Origin: Gemmatimonadota bacterium
GTDB lineage: Bacteria; Gemmatimonadota; Gemmatimonadetes; Gemmatimonadales; Gemmatimonadaceae
Direction: 5' to 3'
Assembly (NCBI GenBank): GCA_028287235.1
Contig: JAQBQB010000008.1
Span: 1-64,000, forward strand
DNA length: 64,000 nt
The position numbers were made by a program, and so were the translations under genes. The notes below the pieces were generated by a model that did not search any database, was not told the origin of the DNA, and saw only the letters and a list, made by a program, of their open reading frames with translations. This document shows, piece by piece, positions 57,128 to 64,000 of this stretch (the stretch's first letter is position 1; the number at the start of each line of letters is the position of its first letter).

Positions 57128-58273
57128 TCACGGAGCCGTCACGGTCCGGTTCGACTTCGTCGCATTGCTGATCTGCAGATCGAACCCCTGCGGCGTGGTC
57201 GTGTGATAGCTCTTATAGATCGCCTTCGGATCGTCGATCTTGAGCGCCGTGCCCGTATCCTCGCGCCCGTTCAAGCCACGCGAATCGAGATCGGCTTTCA
57301 CCTTGGCGTAGTCGAACGGCTGGATCCCGAACGAGATGTGCCCGATCGACGCGCGGCGCACCGCGGGCATCGGACGCGCCGTGTTCATCGGATTGCCGCC
57401 GCGAATGATGGCGTTGCCGCAGTCGTCGCAGATCCACGTCTCGTTCTGGCTCCCTTCGTCGCCCTGCGGCTTCCAGCCGAGGAGCGCCTGGTACCACGCC
57501 GCGCTCTCTTTATAGTTGGTGACGCCGAAGGAGATGTGATCGAGCCACACCGTTTTCCAGTCCGTGGACGCGAACGGCGCCGGCGTGGACAGCGACGCGT
57601 TCGCCGCCGACGCCTTGCGAGCCTTCGCGTAGCCGCCGTTGCTGATCTGCACGTCGAAACCGTCGGGATCCTTGACATGGAAGCTCTCGAATCCCTTGCC
57701 GTCGTTGTCCGCCACTGGGTTGAGGCCGCGCTTCTGCAGCTCGGCTTCGACCTTTTTGGCGTTCCACGGCGTGATCTGCCAGGAGAAGGAATCCCACACC
57801 GCCTGCACGGGCGCGCGTGGCGCACCGCCGCCGGCGCCACCGCGACCAGCGCCGCGCCCACCGCGCGCTGCCGCCGCTGCGCTGTCGGCGGCCGTCATCA
57901 CGCGCGGCGGCGGGGGCGGCGGAGCAACGTAGCCGTTGCGAATGATCACCGTGCCGATGTCGCCGATGTCGAGCACCGCCTGCGAGCCGTCGTCGCTCCG
58001 AACCTTCCAGTTCATCAGCGCGGCGTAGTACGCGGCTTCCTTCTTGTAGTCCACCGTCTGCATGGAGAAGTGATCGAGCGCGACAGTCTTCCAGCCCGTG
58101 GGGGCGAAGGGTGCTTTCGCCGACGTGGTATCGCAGGCCGGTGTGCCTTCGGCGGGGCGGCCCTTGCAGCTGCCCTGGGCGGAGGCGACGCCGATCGGCA
58201 GGAGCGCGAGCGATGCGAACGAGGCGAACGCGGCAAACATCGTCGTACGCGTCAGTGAAGCGACTTTGTGCAT
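57128..58273 (-). CDS. Secreted protein with two VOC (glyoxalase/dioxygenase-fold) domains
   Basis: A 381-residue exported protein: signal peptide ending GVASA, then two vicinal-oxygen-chelate domains. The first starts at LDHFSMQTVDYKKEAAYYAA and ends DPDGFDVQISN; the second starts LDHISFGVTNYKESAAWYQA and ends TPQGFDLQISN. The metal-site His of each half is visible in LDH. A low-complexity Pro/Gly loop (PPPPPP, GGRGAGRGG) interrupts the first. GAAGGACTC precedes the ATG. Divergent from the FAD dehydrogenase. Substrate unknown. Confidence 0.88.
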   Translation of the reverse strand: MHKVASLTRTTMFAAFASFASLALLPIGVASAQGSCKGRPAEGTPACDTTSAKAPFAPTGWKTVALDHFSMQTVDYKKEAAYYAALMNWKVRSDDGSQAVLDIGDIGTVIIRNGYVAPPPPPPRVMTAADSAAAAARGGRGAGRGGAGGGAPRAPVQAVWDSFSWQITPWNAKKVEAELQKRGLNPVADNDGKGFESFHVKDPDGFDVQISNGGYAKARKASAANASLSTPAPFASTDWKTVWLDHISFGVTNYKESAAWYQALLGWKPQGDEGSQNETWICDDCGNAIIRGGNPMNTARPMPAVRRASIGHISFGIQPFDYAKVKADLDSRGLNGREDTGTALKIDDPKAIYKSYHTTTPQGFDLQISNATKSNRTVTAP

Positions 58274-58450
58274 TGAGTCCTTCTACAGGTGAAAGGGTGG
58301 CCAGATACTCTACGCGCGGGGCGCACCCGCCGCTGGCCGCGCAGGCAGGGGCTGCGGATGACGAATCTACCGCCCACCGCAGATCCTGCGAGGCCTGGCG
58401 GCCGCCCGTACGAGACGGTCGCCGACGTGGCGTTGAGAGGAGATGACAGA

Positions 58451-60100
58451 ATGGATGCAGACGCAATCATCGTTGGCGCCGGTCTCGCCGGAATCGTGGC
58501 GGCCGCGGAGCTGGTCGACGCCGGCCGCCGTGTGATCATCCTCGACCAGGAACCGGAAGCCTCGCTCGGCGGACAGGCGCACTGGTCGTTCGGCGGCCTC
58601 TTTCTCGTCGACTCCCCCGAGCAACGGCGGCTCGGCATCCGCGACTCGAGAGCGCTCGCCTGGGAAGATTGGACCGGCTCGGCCGGCTTCGACCGCCCCG
58701 AGGATGCGTGGGCGCGCCGGTGGGCCGAGGCGTACGTCGACTTCGCGGCGGGCGAGAAGCGCGCATGGCTGCACGCGCAGGGGCTTCGTTTTTTTCCCGT
58801 CGTCGGCTGGGCGGAACGCGGTGGGTCGCTGGCCACCGGACATGGCAATTCGGTGCCGCGCTTTCACGTCACGTGGGGCACCGGGCCCGGAGTGCTCGAG
58901 CCGTTCGTGCGGCGCGTACGCGACGGCGCGGCGCGCGGCCTCGTGTCATTCAAGTTTCGTCATCGCGTCGACGCACTCGAAGCCACGAACGGTGCGGTGA
59001 ACGGCGTGCGGGGCGACGTGCTCGAGCCGAGCGATGCCGCGCGCGGCGAGGCGAGCTCGCGCGTCGCGATCGGTGAGTTCACGCTGCACGCACCGGTGGT
59101 GATCGTGACGTCGGGCGGCATCGGCGGCAACCACGATCTCGTGCGGGAGAGCTGGCCCGCGCGCATGGGCGTGCCGCCTCGCCAGATGCTGTCCGGAGTG
59201 CCGGCGCACGTCGACGGCCGCATGCTGGCGATCGCGGAACGGGCAGGTGGCCGCGTCGTCAATCGCGATCGCATGTGGCACTATACGGAAGGCATCGAGA
59301 ATTGGGCGCCCGTCTGGAAACAGCACGGCATCCGAATCCTGCCCGGGCCGTCGTCGCTCTGGGTCGACGCGCGCGGACGCCGGCTTCCACCACCGCTGTT
59401 CCCAGGCTTCGACACGCTGGCCACGCTCGAGCACATCGCCCGGAGCGGCTACGACCATACGTGGTTCGTGCTCACGCAGGCGATCATCGAGAAGGAGTTC
59501 GCGCTGTCGGGGTCAGAGCAGAATCCCGATCTCACCGGCAAGAGCGTACGCAAGACGCTGAGCCGCGTGCTGCCCGGCGCGCCCGCGCCTGTCGAGGCAT
59601 TCAAGCAGCGCGGCGTGGACTTCATCGTCGCGACCTCGCTCTCCGAGCTCGTCGACCGGATGAACGCGCTCGTCGGTGAGCCGCTCGTCGACTTCGCGTC
59701 GATCGAGCGCGAGATCCTCGCGCGCGACGCGCAGCTCGCGAACAAGTACTCGAAGGATGCGCAGATCACGGCCATTCGCGGCGCGCGGCGGTACATCGGC
59801 GATCGCTTGATCCGCGTCGCGAAGCCGCATCGTCTCCTCGATCGCAAGGCCGGCCCGCTCATCGCCGTTCGTCTCCGCATCATTACGCGCAAGACGCTCG
59901 GCGGACTGCAGACCGATCTCTCCGGGCGAGTGCTCGGCGAGAATGGCGAACCGGTGCCGGGCCTTTACGCGGCGGGCGAAGTCGCCGGGTTTGGCGGCGG
60001 CGGAATGCACGGCTACCGTTCGCTCGAAGGCACGTTCCTCGGCGGGTGCATCTTCTCTGGCCGGGCAGTGGGGCGGGCGGCGGCGGCGGAGACACGGTAG
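58451..60100 (+). CDS. FAD-dependent dehydrogenase (KstD/fumarate-reductase-like)
   Basis: A 549-residue flavoprotein of the FAD_binding_2 family, the length of the 'putative FAD-binding dehydrogenase' group. N-terminal dinucleotide-binding GAGLAGIVAAAELVDAGRRV with an acidic end (ILDQE), SLGGQAHWSFGG, and a C-terminal FAD block GLYAAGEVAGFGGGGMHGYR, EGTFLGGCIFSGR. The start is the ATG with GAGAGGAG eight bases upstream; the longer frame has no support. It may oxidise or reduce a ketosteroid-like substrate. Divergent from the VOC gene by about 180 nt. Confidence 0.88.
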   Translation: MDADAIIVGAGLAGIVAAAELVDAGRRVIILDQEPEASLGGQAHWSFGGLFLVDSPEQRRLGIRDSRALAWEDWTGSAGFDRPEDAWARRWAEAYVDFAAGEKRAWLHAQGLRFFPVVGWAERGGSLATGHGNSVPRFHVTWGTGPGVLEPFVRRVRDGAARGLVSFKFRHRVDALEATNGAVNGVRGDVLEPSDAARGEASSRVAIGEFTLHAPVVIVTSGGIGGNHDLVRESWPARMGVPPRQMLSGVPAHVDGRMLAIAERAGGRVVNRDRMWHYTEGIENWAPVWKQHGIRILPGPSSLWVDARGRRLPPPLFPGFDTLATLEHIARSGYDHTWFVLTQAIIEKEFALSGSEQNPDLTGKSVRKTLSRVLPGAPAPVEAFKQRGVDFIVATSLSELVDRMNALVGEPLVDFASIEREILARDAQLANKYSKDAQITAIRGARRYIGDRLIRVAKPHRLLDRKAGPLIAVRLRIITRKTLGGLQTDLSGRVLGENGEPVPGLYAAGEVAGFGGGGMHGYRSLEGTFLGGCIFSGRAVGRAAAAETR

Positions 60101-60185
60101 CGCGCGTACGACGAGACGTCGACGTCGTTCTTCGAGATACGACAAGCAAAAAGTTTGGCTATCCTTCGAGCGACACGCCGCCGGA

Positions 60186-60668
60186 CTAGGTCCCTCGACC
60201 TAGATCCCGGACGATTCCCCCCACCCATTCGCGCATGCGCGTGTGAAGTTGGTTCGGGAGCCGCTCGTGTGCGGGCAGCTGGCTCATTCGCAGCATCAAT
60301 TTGCGCGGCGTTACCAGCTGTTCGACGATCAGGGTGCGAACGAAATCGAGGTCCTTGGGCCGAAACGCTACCAGCTTGCTCGCTGCGAGGTCATGCACCT
60401 CGACACACCACCCGATGTTGCCATTGGTATTGTCGTTCTGCACGCGAATGGCCCGGTCTTGCCATCCGATCGGCAGCACCGCGGCCTCGAGGCCAACGCC
60501 ATGCACGTAAAAGCCGTGCGCCTCATGAAAGCGAGACAATTCGCCCAGGTTAGCGTCGATCACCGTCAGCTTGTCGACGGCATTGACCGGGGCGATGTCT
60601 GCTTCGGCGGAGTGCCGCAGGGATGCCGGCGCGCACGAATGCGTGCTCCAGTTGTTCACGCGTCATCT
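60186..60668 (-). pseudogene. DUF6036-like nucleotidyltransferase, broken
   Basis: The gene starts MTREQLEHAFVRAG, overlapping the preceding stop, but in the next frame continues IPAALRHSAEADIAP, TVIDANLGELSRFHEAHGFY and HDLAASKLVAF, the conserved parts of DUF6036 proteins. The segment between, which normally carries the GSQAILG nucleotidyltransferase motif, is missing, and the frames do not match. So a deletion with frameshift removed the active site. It is the partner of the intact gene upstream. Confidence 0.68.
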
Positions 60669-61658
60669 CGCGCGCTCCAGCGCGGCGAGCGCTTCGGCCT
60701 CCGAGTCGGCTTCGACTACCGCGCGGCGCTCCGCCGAAGTCAGCAGCCCCAGCGCCGGCAGTGACTGCCGCAGGCGGACGGCACGCTCGCTCCCACTCAC
60801 CAGGAATTGCTGAAGCTTGGCCGTCGGCATGGTCGACAGGATGCGCAGCCACTCCTTCAACTCGCGCCCCTCTTGTTCCGATGCTTTGTCCATGCGGGCA
60901 CTGATGTGTGTGCGCGCACGTCTCACGATGCTTGGGTCGCGTCGGATCTTCGCCGCAATCGCGACGGCGAGCATGCGGGCGCCGGTATCGTGTTGCCGAT
61001 GCATGCGCAGATTCCGGCTGGAGCGCACCCGGCTGACGTCCTCGACTAACGCCGTGGGCGGGATCCCGGCGAGCAAGAGGGCCTCGTCGAGCGATTCGAT
61101 GGCCACTCGTACGGGCACCTCGCTGCGCGATAACCCGATCACCTCGATGTGTACTTGGAAGGCGCGCTCGATTGCCGTCAGCCGGTCTTCAACGTGATCA
61201 ACGATCTTGGGCAGGGATCGCGTATCTGCCACGATGTAGCACGAAAGTGTGTCGGGGTCGTCAGCCTGACGTCCGCGCGGCGGCTCCGTCAGCCATGCCG
61301 ACGTCACCGCTGGGCCGACGTCTGCGAGGACGGCACGGAGCTCTGAAACCAGCGAGTCGACGCGAGCCTCCTCGGCCCGAAAGAGCGCCGCGATTGGCGC
61401 GGCGAGCGGGTGGGTCTTTCGGAGCCTCACTTGGCGTGAACTGCCCGCTCCCACCAATTCAATGATCCCAGCGCGCTCCAACGCGGCGAGCACCGGGTAA
61501 ACGCCGGTGCGGCCGAGCTCCGCTCGACGTGCGAGCTCTCCGGCGCCCAAAGAAGTTCCCGCGACCGTCAAGGTCCGAAGCAGACGCACGTTCGCTTCGG
61601 TTCCGAGGATTTCATTCAGTGGAGCGCGAAGCGCGCTCTGCGACTGTGGCCGGGGCAT
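60663..61658 (-). CDS. Winged-helix protein of a nucleotidyltransferase pair (antitoxin-like)
   Basis: A 331-residue protein: winged helix-turn-helix at the N-terminus (ELARRAELGRTGVYPVLAAL, ERAGIIELVG), a middle region with CYIVADTRSLPKIVDHV that looks like a degenerate nucleotidyltransferase fold, and a helical C-terminal part. It is followed, with a short overlap, by a DUF6036-like gene. Such two-gene units are toxin-antitoxin-like; the HTH protein would bind the palindrome upstream and control the operon. Function inferred from context. Confidence 0.68.
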   Translation of the reverse strand: MPRPQSQSALRAPLNEILGTEANVRLLRTLTVAGTSLGAGELARRAELGRTGVYPVLAALERAGIIELVGAGSSRQVRLRKTHPLAAPIAALFRAEEARVDSLVSELRAVLADVGPAVTSAWLTEPPRGRQADDPDTLSCYIVADTRSLPKIVDHVEDRLTAIERAFQVHIEVIGLSRSEVPVRVAIESLDEALLLAGIPPTALVEDVSRVRSSRNLRMHRQHDTGARMLAVAIAAKIRRDPSIVRRARTHISARMDKASEQEGRELKEWLRILSTMPTAKLQQFLVSGSERAVRLRQSLPALGLLTSAERRAVVEADSEAEALAALERAR

Positions 61659-61701
61659 GAGGCTCGCGTTCCCGCTGGCTGTGTCTAATCAAACGGACAT
61701 T

Positions 61702-61737
61702 GGTCTTATACATAATACATATGTCCTGTCGATAAGA
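61702..61737. promoter_or_regulatory. Inverted-repeat operator/promoter
   Basis: GTCTTAT (61702-61708) and ATAAGAC (61731-61737) flank a palindromic ACATATGT (61716-61723), 44-79 nt upstream of the winged-helix gene and in its only AT-rich stretch. This fits an autoregulatory site. Confidence 0.6.
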
Positions 61738-61936
61738 CAAGTAATTGTGACCCGCCCCGCTCGCCAACCTGCCCAATCCATAACCACCGGGGAGCCCTTT
61801 GGTCGCCGAGACAGTGGATTGGCCGGAGGATACGGAGCTGAATCTGCCCGCAATCCTCAGGGTGCCTGCAATCTCCCCTTGCGTTTCTACTGAAGACACC
61901 TCATACTCGTCTCTCACATAGAAACCATATGGGAGC

Positions 61937-62281
61937 ATGCCCGCACCCACCATTGACGTCCTCCGCGGCACCCTCGACCTCCTCATCCTCCGCGCCGTCA
62001 GCTGGGGCCCCACCCACGGCTATGCCATCGCCCGCTGGATCGAGCAGGCCACCGACGACGTCCTCCGTATAGAAGAGGGCACGCTCTACCCGGCGCTCCA
62101 CCGCCTCGAGAACCGCGAGTGGATCGCCGCCGAGTGGGGAACGTCGGAGAACAACCGCCGAGCCAAGTACTACACGCTCACGGCGAAGGGACGCGCGCAA
62201 CTGCGCGTCGAGACGCAGAACTGGACGCGCTACTCCAGCGCCGTCTTCGCCGCGCTGAAAGCGCCAGCCCAACCCGCATGA
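61937..62281 (+). CDS. PadR-family transcriptional regulator
   Basis: A 114-residue PadR regulator: [49 protein letters not shown], then [21 protein letters not shown] precedes the ATG. Its stop overlaps the start of the next gene (ATGA), so it is coupled to the ADOP permease. A second PadR-ADOP unit is at 38010-41030; the two are about 45% alike by eye in the HTH. Confidence 0.92.
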   Translation: MPAPTIDVLRGTLDLLILRAVSWGPTHGYAIARWIEQATDDVLRIEEGTLYPALHRLENREWIAAEWGTSENNRRAKYYTLTAKGRAQLRVETQNWTRYSSAVFAALKAPAQPA

Positions 62282-64000
62282 AGCAAACACCCGCCTGGCG
62301 GCGCTACGTCACCTTCTGGCGCGCCAACATCACGCAGGACGTCGACGACGAGCTGCGCTTCCATATGGAAATGCGCATCCGTGAATACATGGCGCGCGGC
62401 ATGCGCGAGGACCAAGCGCGCCGCGCCGTCTTCGCTCGCCTCGGCGACGTCGACGCCGCGAAGGCCGAGTGCGTCGAGCTCGGTCAGGTGCGCGAGACGC
62501 ATGCGAAGCAGGCCGACTTCCTCGACGGCGTGCGCTCCGACGTCCGCTTCGCGCTGCGTTCGCTCGCCCGCGCGCCCGGATGGACCGCCGTCGCGCTCCT
62601 CACGATCGCACTCGGCGTTGGTGCGACGACCGCCGTCTTTCGCGTCGTCGACACGCTGCTCGTGCGGCCCTTTCCGTATCCGAATGGGTCTCGCGTATTC
62701 ATGGCGCGGCGCGAGTTCACGATCGACGGGCAGACAATCCCCGTGCCGCCCCCGTCCGGCATCGCCGATGAATGGCGTAAGCATGCCCAGGCGCTCGAAG
62801 GCGCGGCCCACGTCACTAGCACGGGCTCCATGACGCTGGGCGCCGGAGTGCAGGGTCTCGCGGTGCACGCCGCGCGGATCGACACGAGTTTTCTCGCCTT
62901 CGCCGGCGCGCACCCGCTCATCGGCCGCAACTTCAACGCAAGCGAGATCGTGCCCGGAGGCCCCGCCGCGATGCTGCTCACCGAACAGCTCTGGCGCCGC
63001 GCGTACGGTGGATCGTCTGACGTCATCGGCACCGTCGTGCCGCTCGACGGCAAGCCACGCACGATCGTCGGTGTTGTGCCGGCGTCGCTTCTCATTCCGG
63101 ACTTCAGAGGTGAGCGCGCCGATTTGCTCCTTCCCATCACCGGGCCGACGGGCGGCGCGGTGCTCGTGCGGCTCCGAGCCGGCGTCTCATCCACGGCCGC
63201 GACCGAGGAGCTCGCCGCGATCATGAAGCACGCGCAGCTCCCCGACATCCGGCCGGTGCCGATGGAGATGCCGTTGCGCCTCACGCGGCCGCAGGACTGG
63301 CTGGCGATTCGCCAACCGCTCGTTATGCTCACCGGCGCGGTGGTGCTGTTGTTGCTCGTGGCGTGCACCAACGTTGCGCACCTGCTGCTCGCGCGCGGCG
63401 CGGCGCGACAGCGCGAGTTCGCCGTTCGCCACGCACTCGGTGCGGCGCGGTCCCGTCTCCTTCGCCAGCTCGTAACTGAGAGCGTCGTGCTCGCGCTCAT
63501 GGGAGGCGCGCTGGCGGTGTTCGTCGGGTGGACGGGGCTCCGGGTGCTCGCGGCGCTGCGACCGGCCGAGATGGTCGCGCTCACGTACGTGTCGTCCGAC
63601 GGCGGCGTGCTTTCGATCGCGTCGGTGCTCGCGATTTCGTGCGGGCTGGCGATCGGACTCCTCGCCGCGCTCCGTACGGCGCACCGCGAACTCGGCGTCA
63701 CGTTGCGTGTCGGCGCGTCGAACACGCCGCTCGCCGGCCGCCGCCTTCGTGCGTCGCTCGTCGTCGGAGAAGTTGCGCTCTCCGCGACGTTGCTCGTGGG
63801 CGCGCTGCTGCTCATCCACGCGATGTTCGACTTGCAGCGTATGCAGCTCGGCTTCGACGCGCGCGGCTTGTATGCCATCTCGTTCCACCGGCCGGAAGAG
63901 GAGACCTCCGCCGCCAAGGTGGCATTCGCGTCGCTCGTCAGCGCACGCGCGGCGGGCATTCCCGGAAACGACGGCGTCATGATCGGGGCGACCGCGCCGG
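62278..64000 (+). CDS. ADOP-family MacB/FtsX-like permease (cut by window edge)
   Basis: The first 574 residues of an ADOP permease, open to the last base. [20 protein letters not shown] is the N-terminal family segment; TM1 is [20 protein letters not shown]; the MacB periplasmic core follows; then FtsX TM helices ([35 protein letters not shown]). The ATG overlaps the PadR stop. As in the other copy, no ATPase gene is adjacent. Confidence 0.93.
   Translation, partial: MKQTPAWRRYVTFWRANITQDVDDELRFHMEMRIREYMARGMREDQARRAVFARLGDVDAAKAECVELGQVRETHAKQADFLDGVRSDVRFALRSLARAPGWTAVALLTIALGVGATTAVFRVVDTLLVRPFPYPNGSRVFMARREFTIDGQTIPVPPPSGIADEWRKHAQALEGAAHVTSTGSMTLGAGVQGLAVHAARIDTSFLAFAGAHPLIGRNFNASEIVPGGPAAMLLTEQLWRRAYGGSSDVIGTVVPLDGKPRTIVGVVPASLLIPDFRGERADLLLPITGPTGGAVLVRLRAGVSSTAATEELAAIMKHAQLPDIRPVPMEMPLRLTRPQDWLAIRQPLVMLTGAVVLLLLVACTNVAHLLLARGAARQREFAVRHALGAARSRLLRQLVTESVVLALMGGALAVFVGWTGLRVLAALRPAEMVALTYVSSDGGVLSIASVLAISCGLAIGLLAALRTAHRELGVTLRVGASNTPLAGRRLRASLVVGEVALSATLLVGALLLIHAMFDLQRMQLGFDARGLYAISFHRPEEETSAAKVAFASLVSARAAGIPGNDGVMIGATAP

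Noticed and set aside
56105-58258. A 717-residue plus-strand open frame over three genes
   Set aside because: Spans genes on both strands, very Arg-rich, no motif; each underlying gene has a signal peptide, lipobox or family match.
62484-63980. A 498-residue minus-strand frame at the right edge
   Set aside because: Opposite the ADOP permease, whose frame is open to the edge with clear TM and family motifs; Ser/Arg/Thr-rich shadow.

Overview
The window looks like a high-GC chromosome segment from a Gemmatimonadota-like soil bacterium. This is inferred from four PknB-type kinases with membrane segments and TPR tails, two PadR-ADOP permease pairs, a SusC/SusD pair outside a Bacteroidetes-like base composition, many lipoboxes, and beta-propeller/IPT surface lipoproteins. 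No rRNA, tRNA or CRISPR array was seen.

Region 1 (1-17558) is the most unusual part: a mobile gene-cassette array of integron type. Eighteen full-length attC sites, mostly 87-101 bp with one of 120 bp, plus one half site and one decayed site, punctuate a run of short plus-strand genes. Each site has an RYYYAAC left end, a conserved GAACGCTGAAGCTGAC-like arm, a variable hairpin tip, a CTTGCAGCTTAGCT-like arm and a GTTRRRY right end. In 10 of 17 cassettes the seven bases that open the cassette are the exact reverse complement of the left end of that cassette's own attC, as expected of circularised and reinserted cassettes. No integrase gene lies in the window; by attC orientation it would be to the left of base 1. 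Cassette products include membrane proteins, secreted or lipoprotein unknowns, a YdjM-like membrane protein, an endonuclease/exonuclease/phosphatase-fold protein, a phytanoyl-CoA-dioxygenase-like protein and two toxin-antitoxin modules whose toxin genes are both broken. The array has been damaged by an IS481-family element (itself defective), IS3-family fragments, a deletion fusing two attC sites, and a 3.8-kb block (12695-16492) holding reverse-strand chromosomal-type genes, a decayed attC and a fragment of a DNA-alkylation-repair gene.

Region 2 (17559-24724) is a gene-poor, partly degenerate stretch: glycine-zipper proteins, an unknown 240-residue protein, and a short operon (LecA-like lipoprotein, small lipoprotein, patatin-like phospholipase lipoprotein) flanked by two broken copies of one unknown gene in direct orientation; then an intact Uma2-type nuclease-fold gene.

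Region 3 (24755-50279) is dense ordinary chromosome: a HAF-repeat lipoprotein, tandem kinases 1 and 2, an IPT/beta-propeller lipoprotein translationally coupled to a small barrel-like protein, a PadR-ADOP pair, a serine beta-lactamase-like hydrolase with a small secreted partner, a lipoprotein, and tandem kinases 3 and 4 on the minus strand. The kinases probably sense through membrane and TPR parts. Three of them, and one propeller lipoprotein, carry a TACATT box 6-8 nt before the start codon, suggesting leaderless mRNAs.

Region 4 (50411-64000) holds a SusC-SusD-lipoprotein operon for outer-membrane uptake, a small membrane protein, a secreted two-domain VOC protein divergent from an FAD-dependent dehydrogenase, a winged-helix/nucleotidyltransferase pair whose second gene is broken, with an inverted-repeat operator, and a second PadR-ADOP pair that runs off the right edge.
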